Counted from the first letter of the stretch, positions 22,125 through 31,853 are shown. The stretch: 64,000 bases of DNA from Paramesorhizobium endophyticum (GCF_014640615.1 NZ_BMHH01000006.1:182281-246280); one strand, 5' to 3'. Numbers and translations: made by a program. Notes: a model not told the origin generated them from the sequence alone.

Positions 22125-22153
22125 TTGACGCCACCGGAAAAGCGCAGTAGATA
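22125..22153 (+). promoter_or_regulatory. Candidate sigma-70 promoter for sdhCDAB
   Basis: TTGACG (22125-22130) and TAGATA (22148-22153) are 17 bp apart, about 115 bp before sdhC. Spacing is ideal; the -10 match is moderate. Confidence 0.4.
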
Positions 22154-22179
22154 ACCCGCGAGATCACGATCCGGGATCA

Positions 22180-22195
22180 CGCTCGAATTCGAGCG
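22180..22195. promoter_or_regulatory. Perfect 16-bp palindrome upstream of sdhC
   Basis: CGCTCGAATTCGAGCG is a perfect palindrome about 20 bp after the predicted transcription start and 73 bp before sdhC. Its position suggests a repressor operator. The regulator is unknown. Confidence 0.45.
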
Positions 22196-22268
22196 CGGGC
22201 TGCCTTTAACAGCCACCGCGCCCACGCACATGCCGGATGCACTTGAGAAAATCACTTCTGGGGGAGCC

Positions 22269-22667
22269 ATGACGCGACCGACAGCCACCCGCCAACGCCC
22301 GCTTTCTCCGCATTTGAGCATTTATCGTCCGACGATCACGATGACGATGTCGATCGTGCATCGCGCTACAGGCATCGCGCTTTATGCCGGCACGCTGCTG
22401 GTCGCGCTCTGGCTCATCACGGCGGCGACGAGCGAGGATGCCTTCAACATCGTCAACGGGTTCTTCGGTTCCTGGTTCGGCCGGCTCATCCTCTTCGGCT
22501 ATACTTGGGCGCTCATGCATCACATGCTGGGCGGCATCCGCCATCTGATCTGGGACACCATAACCGGGCTCGAAAAGCACACGGCCTCCAAGATGGCCTG
22601 GGCGACGGTTATCGGCTCCGTCGCGCTGACGGTTCTCATCTGGGCCGCCGCCTTCGTGCTAGGTTAA
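22269..22667 (+). CDS. sdhC: Succinate dehydrogenase cytochrome b556 subunit
   Basis: A 132-residue membrane anchor with three helices. RPLSPHLSIYRP and SIVHRATGIALYAGT are the family quinone-site signature, and the haem-ligand region is GYTWALMHHMLGGIRHLIWD. ATG 22269 is chosen because GGGGAG stands 4-9 nt upstream and because MTRPTATRQRPLSPHL is the usual start; the frame from 22230 adds 13 unrelated residues. It is the first gene of sdhCDAB, respiratory complex II. Confidence 0.95.
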   Translation: MTRPTATRQRPLSPHLSIYRPTITMTMSIVHRATGIALYAGTLLVALWLITAATSEDAFNIVNGFFGSWFGRLILFGYTWALMHHMLGGIRHLIWDTITGLEKHTASKMAWATVIGSVALTVLIWAAAFVLG

Positions 22668-22679
22668 AGGATTAACGCC

Positions 22680-23063
22680 ATGAAAGACATGCGCACGCCT
22701 CTCAACAGGGTTCGGGGCCTCGGCTCGGCCAAGGAAGGGACCGAACATTTCTGGCGCCAGCGTCTGACCGCCGTCGCCAATGTGCCGCTGATGCTGTTCT
22801 TCGTCGGCCTCATCGCGTCGCTGAACGGCGCGGATTTCGCGACGGTGCGCGCGGCCCTGTCGCATCCGCTGACGGCGCTGGTGATGATCCTGATGCTGCT
22901 CTCGGGGCTTTATCACATGCGCATCGGGATGCAGGTCATCATTGAAGACTATGTGCATGGCGAAGGCGCGAAGGTGATTTGCCTGATGTTGAACACGTTC
23001 TTCACGATCGTGATCGGCGTCGCCTGCATTTTCTCCATCCTCAAGCTCAGCTTCGGAGGTTGA
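22680..23063 (+). CDS. sdhD: Succinate dehydrogenase membrane anchor subunit
   Basis: A 127-residue anchor with three helices. The start [31 protein letters not shown] matches alphaproteobacterial SdhD, and the haem/quinone segment reads [19 protein letters not shown]. With SdhC it binds haem b and ubiquinone and anchors SdhAB. It is 12 bp after sdhC and 8 bp before sdhA. Confidence 0.94.
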   Translation: MKDMRTPLNRVRGLGSAKEGTEHFWRQRLTAVANVPLMLFFVGLIASLNGADFATVRAALSHPLTALVMILMLLSGLYHMRIGMQVIIEDYVHGEGAKVICLMLNTFFTIVIGVACIFSILKLSFGG

Positions 23064-23071
23064 TCGCCATT

Positions 23072-24916
23072 ATGGCTAAAACGACAAAGCGCGCGCCTCA
23101 GGCCGCGGACGGTAAATCCTATCAGTTCGTCGATCATAAATTCGATGTCGTGGTGGTGGGCGCGGGTGGCGCGGGCTTGCGCGCAACGCTGGGCATGGCC
23201 GAACAGGGCCTGAAAACCGCCTGCATCACCAAGGTGTTCCCGACCCGCTCGCACACGGTCGCGGCGCAGGGTGGCATTGCGGCTTCGCTCAGCAATATGG
23301 GCCCGGATTCATGGCAGTGGCATATGTACGATACCGTCAAGGGATCGGACTGGCTGGGCGATACGGACGCGATGGAATATCTGGCGCGCGAAGCACCGGC
23401 CGCCGTCTACGAGCTGGAACATTACGGTGTGCCGTTCTCGCGCACCGAGGAAGGCAAGATTTACCAGCGGCCTTTCGGCGGCCACATGCAGAATTTCGGC
23501 GACGGCCCCCCGGTGCAGCGCACCTGCGCGGCGGCGGACCGCACCGGCCACGCCATCCTGCATACGCTCTACGGCCAGAGCCTGAAGAACAACGCGCAAT
23601 TTTTCGTCGAATATTTCGCGCTCGACCTGATCATGACCGATGGCGTCTGCACCGGCGTCGTCGCGTGGAACCTCGATGACGGCACGATCCATCGCTTCGC
23701 CGCCAAGATGGTTGTGCTGGCGACGGGTGGTTATGGCCGCGCCTATTTCTCGGCGACATCGGCCCACACCTGCACGGGCGATGGCGGCGGCATGGCCGCC
23801 CGCGCGGGCCTGCCGCTGCAGGACATGGAATTCGTGCAGTTCCATCCGACCGGTATCTATGGCGCGGGCTGCCTCATCACCGAGGGCGCGCGCGGCGAGG
23901 GCGGCTATCTCGTCAATTCCGAGGGCGAGCGCTTCATGGAGCGCTATGCGCCTTCAGCCAAGGACCTTGCCTCGCGCGACGTGGTTTCGCGCTGCATGAC
24001 GCTGGAAATCCGCGAGGGACGCGGCGTTGGCAAGAACAAGGACCACATCTATCTGCATCTCGATCATCTCGATCCGGCGGTGCTGCATGAGCGGCTCCCA
24101 GGCATTTCGGAATCAGCGAAGATTTTCGCCGGCGTCGATCTGACCAAGGAGCCGATCCCGGTGCTGCCGACCGTCCACTACAATATGGGCGGCATCCCCA
24201 CGAACTATTGGGGCGAGGTGCTGAACCCGACGCCCGAAAATCCGGACCGCGTCCAGCCCGGCCTGATGGCCGTGGGCGAGGCGGGCTGCGCCTCGGTGCA
24301 TGGGGCGAACCGGCTTGGCTCCAACTCGCTCATCGACCTCGTCGTGTTCGGGCGCGCAGCGGCGATCCGCGCCGGTCAGGTGATCGACAGCGACGCGAAG
24401 ATCCCCGATATCAACGAGGAAGCGGTCGACAGGATCATGGACCGCTTCAACCGCATCCGCTTCGCCGATGGCCATACGCCGACAGCGAAGCTGCGCGAGA
24501 AGATGCAGCGCACCATGCAGGACGACGCCGCCGTGTTCCGCACGTCGGAATCGCTCAAATCAGGCGTCGAGCGCATGGAAAAGCTCTGGCACGAGCTGCC
24601 CGATATCCAGGTGTCCGACCGCTCGATGATCTGGAACTCCGATCTGGTGGAGACGCTGGAGCTGGAAAATCTGATGATCAACGCGATGGCGACAGTCGTT
24701 TCGGCGGAAGCCCGCAAGGAAAGCCGCGGCGCGCATGCGCATGAGGATTTCCCCGATCGCGACGACGTCAACTGGCGCAAGCACACGCTGGCCTGGGTGG
24801 AGCCGGATGGCCTGGTCAAGCTCGGCTACCGGCCCGTACATGTCGATCCGCTCGTTCCGGAAGCGGAAGGCGGCATCAGCCTCGCCAAGATCGCGCCCAA
24901 GAAGCGCGTCTATTGA
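23072..24916 (+). CDS. sdhA: Succinate dehydrogenase flavoprotein subunit
   Basis: A 614-residue flavoprotein that oxidises succinate to fumarate. The N-terminal FAD fold has [17 protein letters not shown], the covalent flavin His lies in [16 protein letters not shown], and substrate-site motifs include [31 protein letters not shown] and [10 protein letters not shown]. Start [10 protein letters not shown] at 23072 has GGAGG upstream; the longer frame from 22979 overlaps sdhD and is rejected. Confidence 0.97.
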   Translation: MAKTTKRAPQAADGKSYQFVDHKFDVVVVGAGGAGLRATLGMAEQGLKTACITKVFPTRSHTVAAQGGIAASLSNMGPDSWQWHMYDTVKGSDWLGDTDAMEYLAREAPAAVYELEHYGVPFSRTEEGKIYQRPFGGHMQNFGDGPPVQRTCAAADRTGHAILHTLYGQSLKNNAQFFVEYFALDLIMTDGVCTGVVAWNLDDGTIHRFAAKMVVLATGGYGRAYFSATSAHTCTGDGGGMAARAGLPLQDMEFVQFHPTGIYGAGCLITEGARGEGGYLVNSEGERFMERYAPSAKDLASRDVVSRCMTLEIREGRGVGKNKDHIYLHLDHLDPAVLHERLPGISESAKIFAGVDLTKEPIPVLPTVHYNMGGIPTNYWGEVLNPTPENPDRVQPGLMAVGEAGCASVHGANRLGSNSLIDLVVFGRAAAIRAGQVIDSDAKIPDINEEAVDRIMDRFNRIRFADGHTPTAKLREKMQRTMQDDAAVFRTSESLKSGVERMEKLWHELPDIQVSDRSMIWNSDLVETLELENLMINAMATVVSAEARKESRGAHAHEDFPDRDDVNWRKHTLAWVEPDGLVKLGYRPVHVDPLVPEAEGGISLAKIAPKKRVY

Positions 24917-24931
24917 TAAAGGCATAGAGCA

Positions 24932-25711
24932 ATGGCCGAATTTACACTTCCCCAGAATTCGAAAATCCAGCCGGGCCATGTCTGGCCCCGGCCTGAGGGC
25001 GCCAATCATCTGACGGAATTCAAGATCTATCGCTGGTCGCCGGATGACGACGAAAACCCGCGCATGGACACCTATTATGTCGACCGCGATGATTGCGGGC
25101 CGATGGTGCTCGACGGGCTGCTCTGGATCAAGAACAATGTCGATCCGACTCTGACGTTGCGCCGCTCCTGCCGCGAGGGCATTTGCGGCTCCTGCGCGAT
25201 GAATATCGACGGCGCCAACACGCTCGCCTGCACCAAGGGCATGGACGAGATCAACGGCACGGTGAAGATTTATCCACTGCCGCATATGCCTGTCGTCAAG
25301 GACCTGGTGCCTGACCTGACGGTGCCCTATGCGCAGCTCGCCTCGATCGATCCGTACTTGAAGACGGTTTCGCCGGAGCCTGCCAAGGAGTGGCTGCAGA
25401 GCCATGACGACCGTGCGAAGCTCGACGGGCTCTATGAGTGCATCCTGTGCTTCTGCTGCCAGACCTCGTGCCCGAGCTATTGGTGGAACGGCGAGCGCTA
25501 TCTCGGTCCCGCCGTGCTCTTGCAGGCCTATCGCTGGCTCATCGACTCCCGCGACGAGGCGACGGGCGAGCGGCTCGACAATCTGGAAGACCCGTTCCGG
25601 CTCTACCGCTGCCACACGATCATGAACTGCGCCCAGACCTGCCCGAAGGGCCTCAACCCGGCGAAGGCGATTGCCGAGATCAAGAAGATGCTGGTGGAAC
25701 GGCGGGTGTAG
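24932..25711 (+). CDS. sdhB: Succinate dehydrogenase iron-sulfur subunit
   Basis: A 259-residue iron-sulfur protein. The [2Fe-2S] cluster site is [16 protein letters not shown] with the later LAC cysteine. The [4Fe-4S] and [3Fe-4S] sites are [16 protein letters not shown] and [21 protein letters not shown]. It passes electrons from SdhA flavin to ubiquinone. It is the last gene of sdhCDAB; a VapBC module starts 77 bp later. Confidence 0.97.
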   Translation: MAEFTLPQNSKIQPGHVWPRPEGANHLTEFKIYRWSPDDDENPRMDTYYVDRDDCGPMVLDGLLWIKNNVDPTLTLRRSCREGICGSCAMNIDGANTLACTKGMDEINGTVKIYPLPHMPVVKDLVPDLTVPYAQLASIDPYLKTVSPEPAKEWLQSHDDRAKLDGLYECILCFCCQTSCPSYWWNGERYLGPAVLLQAYRWLIDSRDEATGERLDNLEDPFRLYRCHTIMNCAQTCPKGLNPAKAIAEIKKMLVERRV

Positions 25712-25746
25712 CGCATTCTGTTGCGGGATTGAAAACCGGTCGCGCT

Positions 25747-25777
25747 GGCAATACCTTCAGGAACAGAAGGCATTGCC
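25747..25777. promoter_or_regulatory. Inverted repeat, likely vapBC operator
   Basis: GGCAATACCTTC and GAAGGCATTGCC (11 of 12 paired) flank a 7-nt spacer, ending 11 bp before vapB. VapB antitoxins usually bind such palindromes over their own promoter, so autoregulation is inferred. Confidence 0.55.
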
Positions 25778-25788
25778 AGGAGGCGATT

Positions 25789-26022
25789 ATGGTTACGACG
25801 GTTACCGCAAAAGGGCAGGTCACGATACCGAAACCCGTGCGCGATCTTTTGGGGATCGGGCCCGGCAGCAAGGTCGATTTCCGGCAATCGTCCGATGGCA
25901 GCGTGGTTCTTACTCGGGCTGATGTGGCTCCCCCGGCAAGCCGTTTCGAGGAGTTGCGCGGCCACGCCGGCCCAGGGCCGAGCACCGACGAAATTATGGC
26001 TTTGACGCGTGGCGAAGAGTGA
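25789..26022 (+). CDS. AbrB-type antitoxin (VapB)
   Basis: A 77-residue protein with the SpoVT/AbrB swapped-hairpin DNA-binding domain at the N-terminus (VTAKGQVTIPKPVRDLLGIGPGSKVDF, about 5-31) and a C-terminal tail (SRFEELRGHAGPGPSTDEIMALTRGEE) of the kind that wraps the PIN toxin. GGAGG stands just upstream of ATG 25789. Its stop overlaps the toxin's GTG start by four bases, coupling translation. It should neutralise VapC and repress the operon. Confidence 0.88.
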   Translation: MVTTVTAKGQVTIPKPVRDLLGIGPGSKVDFRQSSDGSVVLTRADVAPPASRFEELRGHAGPGPSTDEIMALTRGEE

Positions 26023-26426
26023 CGCTTGTCGATACCAACGTCCTGCTGGATCTGGCTACTGACGACCAGAAATGGTTTGATTGGTCGACGGGGCAGCTTC
26101 GTTCGGCGAGCCTTGCTGGGCCGCTGATGGTTAATGTTGTCATCTATGCCGAGCTTGCTGTTCGGTACGAGGATATCGGGGCGCTCGACGCATTTTTGAG
26201 AAAAGTCGGGTGTGAAATTGTGCCGATTCCCAAGGAGGCGCTGTTTCTTGCCGGAAAGGTCTATGCCCAATATCGCAGAGCCGGAGGGACGCGCACGGGT
26301 GTTCTGCCTGACTTCTTCATTGGCGCGCATGCATCTGTTGCCGGAATTCCACTGCTGACGCGAGATATCAGGCGCTACCGGACTTATTTTCCGGCGCTAC
26401 AATTGATCGCGCCTGATTCCGAGTAA
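26019..26426 (+). CDS. PIN-domain ribonuclease toxin (VapC)
   Basis: A 135-residue PIN-domain protein starting at GTG 26019 inside the antitoxin stop. The acidic active-site set is visible: Asp5 in LVDTNVLLD, Glu in IYAELAVRYED (about 45), and Asp in LPDFFIGAHASVAGIPLLTRD (about 100), with the closing RDIRRYRTYFP. VapC toxins are RNases that cut tRNA or rRNA; the target here is unknown. Catalytic residues and length indicate an intact toxin. Confidence 0.88.
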   Translation: MTLVDTNVLLDLATDDQKWFDWSTGQLRSASLAGPLMVNVVIYAELAVRYEDIGALDAFLRKVGCEIVPIPKEALFLAGKVYAQYRRAGGTRTGVLPDFFIGAHASVAGIPLLTRDIRRYRTYFPALQLIAPDSE

Positions 26427-26445
26427 AATCGCGAGGTAATGTTCC

Positions 26446-26817
26446 ATGCTCGATCATATCGGTTTCAACATTTCCGACATGCAGAAGTCGCGGGCGTTCT
26501 ATGATGCGGTGCTTGCGCCGCTAGGGATCGACCCCATCATGGAATTCGGCCATTGGGTCGGCTATGGCCGCCATGGCAAGCCGGAGTTCTGGATTGGGGC
26601 GCAGAAGAATGCGCGGCTGATGGGGCAGCTCCATATCGCCTTTTCTGCAGGGACCCGCGCCGAGGTGGACCGGTTCTATGCCCAGGCGCTTGCCGCGGGC
26701 GGCCGCGACAATGGCGCGCCCGGTATCCGCGCGCATTACCATCCGGATTATTACGGGGCGTTCGTGCTGGATCCGGACGGGCACAATATCGAGGCGGTGT
26801 GCCATCTTCCGGAGTAG
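26446..26817 (+). CDS. VOC-superfamily (glyoxalase-like) protein
   Basis: A 123-residue single VOC unit, with the start MLDHIGFNISDMQKSRAFYDAVLAPLGI and the end YYGAFVLDPDGHNIEAVCH. Candidate metal ligands are His4 and the late Glu in NIEAVCH. The family includes glyoxalases, dioxygenases and antibiotic-binding proteins; the substrate cannot be told. It is 19 bp after the toxin gene and convergent with osmC. Confidence 0.82.
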   Translation: MLDHIGFNISDMQKSRAFYDAVLAPLGIDPIMEFGHWVGYGRHGKPEFWIGAQKNARLMGQLHIAFSAGTRAEVDRFYAQALAAGGRDNGAPGIRAHYHPDYYGAFVLDPDGHNIEAVCHLPE

Positions 26818-26860
26818 ACTTGGCTCCCTCCTTCCCCGCAAGGGAAAGGAGGGCGCGTAA

Positions 26861-27298
26861 TCACGCCAGACGTGCGTCGAGCGTGACCTCGATCGCGCCG
26901 AGCGCCTTCGACAGCGGGCAGGCTTCCTTGGCCTGGCTGGCGAATTTGCGGAAATCGGCCTCGCTGATGTTCGGCACGGTGCCGACCAGCGTCAGGGCGC
27001 TCTTGGTGATTTCAAATCCGCCGCCGGGGGCAGGATTGACGCTGACCGTGGCGGTGGCGTCCAGCTTCTGGGCCGGGGTGCCGTTTTCCGCCAGGAAATG
27101 GGAAAGCTGCATGGCGAAGCAGCCGGCATGGGCCGCGGCGAGCAGTTCCTCCGGATTGGTTCCGGCCTTGCCGCTTTCATCCTCGAAACGGGCCTTGAAA
27201 TTATAGGGCAAGTTCTTGAGCGCGCCGCTTTGCGTGTCGAGTATGCCCGTTCCACCCGTGAGGCCGCCCTTCCAGACCGCCGTTGCTTTCCTGTCCAT
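26861..27298 (-). CDS. osmC: OsmC-family peroxiredoxin
   Basis: A 145-residue protein that reduces organic hydroperoxides. The two reactive cysteines are Cys60 in AAHAGCFAMQLS and Cys127 in EACPLSKALGAIEV, spaced as in OsmC rather than Ohr. The N-terminus MDRKATAVWKGGLTGGTG is typical OsmC. The gene is monocistronic on the minus strand, convergent with the VOC gene. Confidence 0.92.
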   Translation of the reverse strand: MDRKATAVWKGGLTGGTGILDTQSGALKNLPYNFKARFEDESGKAGTNPEELLAAAHAGCFAMQLSHFLAENGTPAQKLDATATVSVNPAPGGGFEITKSALTLVGTVPNISEADFRKFASQAKEACPLSKALGAIEVTLDARLA

Positions 27299-27436
27299 CT
27301 GCTGTCTCCTTCATTTGAGAAGCGTTTGCATGATTGCAGTTGCAGATGGAAATATAGGGGCGTGTACCACTGCTCGCCAGTGCAGCGGTACGAGCTTTTT
27401 ACTCATGGTTAATCATAATATTGCGAGCGGCGGACC

Positions 27437-28678
27437 CTAAATCGCCTCACCCTGCAAAAGGCGCGGCGTGCCTTCCGAAAGTCCTGCCGCCTGGCGAATG
27501 AAAAAACGCTTCATGCCCGGCATGCGGTCGACGAGTCCCAAGCCGATGTCGCGGATGGCGCGGACGGGGGTGATGTCGTTGGAGAACAGGCGATTGAGCA
27601 GATCGGTCGTGACGCCCATCTGCACCGTGTCGAAGCGCCGCCAGGACTGATAGCGCTCCAGCGCGGCGAGCGAGCCGATGTCGAGACCGAGCCGGTCTGT
27701 TCCGACGATGATTTCGGCAAGGGCGGCGGCGTCGCGGAAACCCAAATTGAGGCCCTGTCCGGCGATGGGGTGGATACCATGGGCTGCGTCGCCGACGAGC
27801 GCAAAGCGCGGGCGGACATATTCGCGCACCAGCATCAGGCCGAGCGGGAAGGCGCGGCGCGGACCTTCGACGTGGATAGCGCCCAGCTTGTGGCCGAAGC
27901 GCTGTTCCAGCTCCGCCTCGAAGCGGAAATCATCGAGGCTGACGATACGCTCCGCGTCGCGGGTGCTTTCGGTCCAGACGAGGGACGAGCGGTTGCCCTT
28001 TAGCGGCAAGGTTGCGAAGGGACCGGCGGGCAGGAAATGCTCTTCGGCGCGGCCATTGTGCGGGCGCTCGTGATGCACGGTGCAGACGATGCCGGACTGG
28101 CCATAATCCCATTGCACCGTCTTGATGCCGGAGCGCTCGCGCAAGCGGGAGCGCACGCCATCGGCGGCGACGAGTAGCCGCGCCGTCAGTGCGCGCCCGT
28201 CGCTCAAGGTGACGGTGACGCTGTTCGCGCCCGTGGCGAAATTCTCGACGCCGACGCCTTCGATGATTTCGACGCCCATCTCTTCCGCCTTGGCATGGAG
28301 CGCGGCATTGAGGTTGCGGTTCTCCACCATATGGGCGAAGGGCTCGCCCGGCGTGACATCGCCGTCGAAGGTGAGGAAAACGGGACGCACGGGATCGGAG
28401 GTGCGGGAATCGGTGACGATCATCTCGGTGATCGGCTGCGCCTCCGGCAGGATCGACTGCCAGCAGCCGAGCCGGTTCAGCATGCGCGAGGCGGCGGCGG
28501 CGATGGCCGAGGCGCGTGGGTCATTCTTCCAGCTTCCGGGAGGGGCGGCATCGATGACGAGAACACGCAGGTGCGTCGCGGCGGCCTTCACCGCCACCGC
28601 CGTGGCGAGCCCGACATAGCCGCCGCCCGCAATCAGAACGTCGACCGGGGCGGTTTGGGTAGAGGTCTCAACGGTCAT
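27437..28678 (-). CDS. UbiH/COQ6-family FAD monooxygenase
   Basis: A 413-residue flavoprotein hydroxylase of ubiquinone synthesis. The dinucleotide fold is VLIAGGGYVGLATAVAV (about 14-30), the DG motif is LLVAADGVRSRLRE (about 170), and the second FAD motif is ALVGDAAHGIHPIAGQGLNLGFRD (about 295-318). Alphaproteobacteria have several paralogues (UbiH, UbiF-like, UbiL, UbiM) with different regiospecificity, so I do not assign which ring position it hydroxylates. It is divergent from tesB. Confidence 0.86.
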   Translation of the reverse strand: MTVETSTQTAPVDVLIAGGGYVGLATAVAVKAAATHLRVLVIDAAPPGSWKNDPRASAIAAAASRMLNRLGCWQSILPEAQPITEMIVTDSRTSDPVRPVFLTFDGDVTPGEPFAHMVENRNLNAALHAKAEEMGVEIIEGVGVENFATGANSVTVTLSDGRALTARLLVAADGVRSRLRERSGIKTVQWDYGQSGIVCTVHHERPHNGRAEEHFLPAGPFATLPLKGNRSSLVWTESTRDAERIVSLDDFRFEAELEQRFGHKLGAIHVEGPRRAFPLGLMLVREYVRPRFALVGDAAHGIHPIAGQGLNLGFRDAAALAEIIVGTDRLGLDIGSLAALERYQSWRRFDTVQMGVTTDLLNRLFSNDITPVRAIRDIGLGLVDRMPGMKRFFIRQAAGLSEGTPRLLQGEAI

Positions 28679-28802
28679 CGCTTCATCCCTTCCGTCACTT
28701 CTTGCCCATCAGTGCATGGGCCTATCCTTGACGCCTGTCAACGTTCCTGATTTCGATCATATCGAACACAATATAGGCACACCCAAGCGCAAGGCGAATC
28801 CG

Positions 28803-29672
28803 ATGTCCGCAGCCATGGAAGAACTGCTTTCCATCCTCGATCTCGAGACGCTGGAACATGATCTGTTCCGTGGCCGCAGCCCGCAGGTGGGGTGGCAGCG
28901 GGTGTTTGGCGGGCAGGTGATCGGGCAGGCGCTGGTGGCGGCGCAGCGCACCGTGGAGAAGGACCGGCATGTCCATTCCCTCCACGCCTATTTCGTGCGT
29001 CCCGGCGATCCGGCGGTGCCGATCATCTACGAGGTGGACCGCATTCGCGACGGGTCCAGCTTCAGCACGAGGCGCGTCCTCGCCATCCAGCACGGCAAGG
29101 CGATCTTTTCGCTGTCGGCCTCGTTCCAGGTGGACGAGGATGGACTCTCGCACCAGAAGGCCATGCCGCAGGACGTGCCGCCGCCGGAGAAGCTGGTGAG
29201 CGACAGGGAGCTGAAGGAGCAATATCTGCATCTCGCGCCGGAAAATGTGCGCCGCTATTGGGGCAGCGAACGCCCGATCGAGATGAAGCCGGTTTCGCTC
29301 ACCCATTATTTCTCGCGCGAGAAGCTGCCACCGGAACAGCAGGTCTGGATAAGGACCACCGGGCCGGTGCCCGACGACCGCGCATTGCAGGCGGCAGTGC
29401 TGGCCTATATCTCCGACATGACGCTGCTCGACACGTCGCTCTATGCCCATGGCCGCTCGATCTTCGACCGCGACCTGCAGGTGGCGAGCCTCGACCATGC
29501 CATGTGGTTCCACCATCCCTGCAAGCTCGATGACTGGGTGCTTTATACGCAGGACAGCCCCAACGCCTCCGGCGCGCGCGGCTTCAACCGCGGCTCCATC
29601 TATACCCGCGATGGTCTGCTCATCGCCTCCGTGGCGCAGGAGGGGCTGATCCGGGTGAGGGAAGATGATTAA
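28803..29672 (+). CDS. tesB: Acyl-CoA thioesterase II
   Basis: A 289-residue double-hotdog thioesterase that hydrolyses medium- and long-chain acyl-CoA. Typical segments are LFRGRSPQVGWQRVFGGQVIGQALVAAQRTV, SLHAYFVRPGDPAVPIIYEVDRIRDG, and the C-terminal hotdog with SLDHAMWFHHP and the usual Asp/Thr/Gln catalytic neighbourhood. ATG 28803 (MSAAMEELLSILDLE) is preferred; 29 upstream in-frame residues overlap the promoter shared with the divergent hydroxylase gene. Confidence 0.93.
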   Translation: MSAAMEELLSILDLETLEHDLFRGRSPQVGWQRVFGGQVIGQALVAAQRTVEKDRHVHSLHAYFVRPGDPAVPIIYEVDRIRDGSSFSTRRVLAIQHGKAIFSLSASFQVDEDGLSHQKAMPQDVPPPEKLVSDRELKEQYLHLAPENVRRYWGSERPIEMKPVSLTHYFSREKLPPEQQVWIRTTGPVPDDRALQAAVLAYISDMTLLDTSLYAHGRSIFDRDLQVASLDHAMWFHHPCKLDDWVLYTQDSPNASGARGFNRGSIYTRDGLLIASVAQEGLIRVREDD

Positions 29673-29786
29673 AATCGCGCCATCTCGCGTGAGTTGAAAA
29701 TATTCCGGCTGTTTTTTAGGCATTTTGTACGCGCGCCATTTGTGGTGCGTGAAGAATCCTTTGTGAAATCAACGCGATAATCCATC

Positions 29787-29802
29787 TGGCATGAAGCTTG
29801 TA
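29787..29802 (+). promoter_or_regulatory. Candidate sigma-54 promoter upstream of glnK
   Basis: TGGCATGAAGCTTGTA fits the -24/-12 consensus except for T in place of C in the -12 GC. An imperfect dyad CGCGCC/GGTGCG lies upstream at 29732-29749 and may be an NtrC site, though its spacing is one base off. Confidence 0.4.
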
Positions 29803-29875
29803 TCAATCCCTGCAGTCACCGGCGCGGCGCTGCCAAGCCGTGTGGCCTCAACCGCGGGAAACCGCAACTTTCGCC

Positions 29876-29917
29876 GCATGATCTTGCCTGGAAAGCTGCG
29901 GCTTTTCGGGATCATGC
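29876..29917 (+). repeat. Hairpin repeat H, copy 4 (glnK leader)
   Basis: The outer arms are unchanged; the inner arms are altered but re-pair as AAAGC/GCTTT with a different loop. It ends 20 nt before glnK, in sense orientation, followed by AGGGG. Confidence 0.88.
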
Positions 29918-29931
29918 CAAAGCAGGGGTAG

Positions 29932-30276
<345 letters not shown>

Positions 30277-30315
30277 AAGCGGCGGGGGATTATCATGCCT
30301 TCCGCAGGGTCGAAA

Positions 30316-30362
30316 TGCACAAACAAACGGCACACTTTGGCGGATTGGCTGCTTTTTGTGCA
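30316..30362. repeat. TGCACAAA inverted repeat in the glnK-amtB spacer
   Basis: TGCACAAA (30316-30323) and its reverse complement TTTGTGCA (30355-30362) lie 31 bp apart. They could be half-sites of a regulator such as NtrC (TGCAC half-sites) or stems of a leader hairpin. Confidence 0.35.
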
Positions 30363-30446
30363 GTGTGCGCAGGCGCAGCGAACGGTCCTGTCGAGGGGAA
30401 ACAAAATAATCAACCTTTATAGCCGGTTAGGCGCCAGGACGGGAAT

Positions 30447-30462
30447 TGGCACGGAATTTGGT
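30447..30462 (+). promoter_or_regulatory. Candidate sigma-54 promoter upstream of amtB
   Basis: TGGCACGGAATTTGGT has a perfect -24 TGGCAC and right spacing; the -12 element reads GG rather than GC. It lies 71 bp before amtB. A separate nitrogen-controlled promoter would explain the long spacer. Confidence 0.42.
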
Positions 30463-30533
30463 TATGGGGCATTGGGCCGGGACTTGGGACGCGGAAGTCG
30501 CGCGTTTGGGCCGGTGTACGACGGAGATTTTTG

Positions 30534-31853
30534 ATGTTCACACTGAATAGACATGCGCGGACCGCTTTCGGTTCGCTCGCTCTTCTGGGCGCTTTTGCCG
30601 GAACGGCCATGGCGCAGGACGCGCCCGCCGCTGCCGCCGCCGCGCCTGAATTCAACACCGGCGACACAGCATGGATGCTGACATCGACAGCGCTGGTGCT
30701 GATGATGACCATCCCCGGGCTGGCGCTCTTCTATGGCGGCATGGTCCGCAAGAAGAACGTGCTCTCCACGGTCATGCAGAGCTTCGCCATCTGCTGCCTC
30801 GTCAGCATATTGTGGATGGTGTTCGGCTATTCGCTCGTCTTCACCGATGGCGGATCGCTCAACGCCTATCTCGGCGGCTTCAGCAAGACCTTCTTCTCCG
30901 GCGTCAGCATGACCACCGCCCATCCGCTGGCGGGCACGATCCCGGAATATCTCTTCATCATGTTCCAGATGACCTTCGCGATCATCACGCCTGCCCTGAT
31001 CTGCGGCGCGTTTGCGGAGCGCATGAAGTTCTCGTCCATGCTGCTGTTCATGGCGCTCTGGCTTCTCATCGTCTATGTGCCGGTGGCGCATTGGGTCTGG
31101 GGCGGCGGCTTCCTCGGTTCGGACGGCGTTCTCGACTTTGCGGGCGGGACGGTGGTTCACATCAATGCCGGTATCGCCGGCCTCGTCGCGGCGCTCGTCA
31201 TCGGCAAGCGCGAGGGTTATGGCCAGGTCAACATGGCGCCGCACAATCTCGTGCTCTCGGTCGTCGGCGCCTCGCTGCTGTGGGTCGGCTGGTTCGGCTT
31301 CAACGCCGGCTCGGCGGCCGGCTCCAACGCGCTCGCCGCGGTCGCCATGCTGAACACGCAGGTCGCCACCGCGGGCGCGGCGCTCGCCTGGATGTTCGCC
31401 GAATGGATCATCGCCAAGAAGCCCAGCGTGCTCGGCATCATCTCCGGCGCGGTCGCGGGCCTCGTCGCGGTCACCCCGGCGGCGGGCTTCGTCAACCCCA
31501 CCGGCGCGCTGATCATTGGCCTCATCGCCGGCGTCGTCTGCTACATCGCCGCGGTCAAGGTGAAGCATGCGCTCGGCTATGACGACTCGCTCGACGCCTT
31601 CGGCGTCCATGGCGTGGGCGGCATTGTCGGCGCGATCCTGACCGGCGTGTTCGCCGACCCGGCGATCAACAGCTTGAGCGAAGGCGCATCGGTCGGCAAG
31701 CAGATCTACGGAGTCGTCTTCACGGTGATTTATTCGGCCATCGCCACGGCGATCATCCTCTACATCGTCAAGGCGATCGTGGGGCTGCGCCCGACCAAGC
31801 AGGAAGAAATCGAAGGTCTCGATATCAACCTGCATGGCGAGACGGTGCATTGA
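30534..31853 (+). CDS. amtB: Ammonium transporter
   Basis: A 439-residue precursor with a signal peptide (cleavage near AMA-QDAP, about residue 27) and eleven transmembrane helices. The pore twin histidines lie in VVHINAGIAGLVAAL and FGVHGVGGIVGAIL. It conducts ammonium across the inner membrane and is blocked by GlnK. ATG 30534 has GGAG upstream; the track's TTG three bases earlier is unnecessary. Confidence 0.95.
   Translation: MFTLNRHARTAFGSLALLGAFAGTAMAQDAPAAAAAAPEFNTGDTAWMLTSTALVLMMTIPGLALFYGGMVRKKNVLSTVMQSFAICCLVSILWMVFGYSLVFTDGGSLNAYLGGFSKTFFSGVSMTTAHPLAGTIPEYLFIMFQMTFAIITPALICGAFAERMKFSSMLLFMALWLLIVYVPVAHWVWGGGFLGSDGVLDFAGGTVVHINAGIAGLVAALVIGKREGYGQVNMAPHNLVLSVVGASLLWVGWFGFNAGSAAGSNALAAVAMLNTQVATAGAALAWMFAEWIIAKKPSVLGIISGAVAGLVAVTPAAGFVNPTGALIIGLIAGVVCYIAAVKVKHALGYDDSLDAFGVHGVGGIVGAILTGVFADPAINSLSEGASVGKQIYGVVFTVIYSAIATAIILYIVKAIVGLRPTKQEEIEGLDINLHGETVH

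Noticed and set aside
30295..30534. 79-codon frame between glnK and amtB
   Set aside because: It covers the presumed amtB promoter and has no ribosome site or recognisable sequence.
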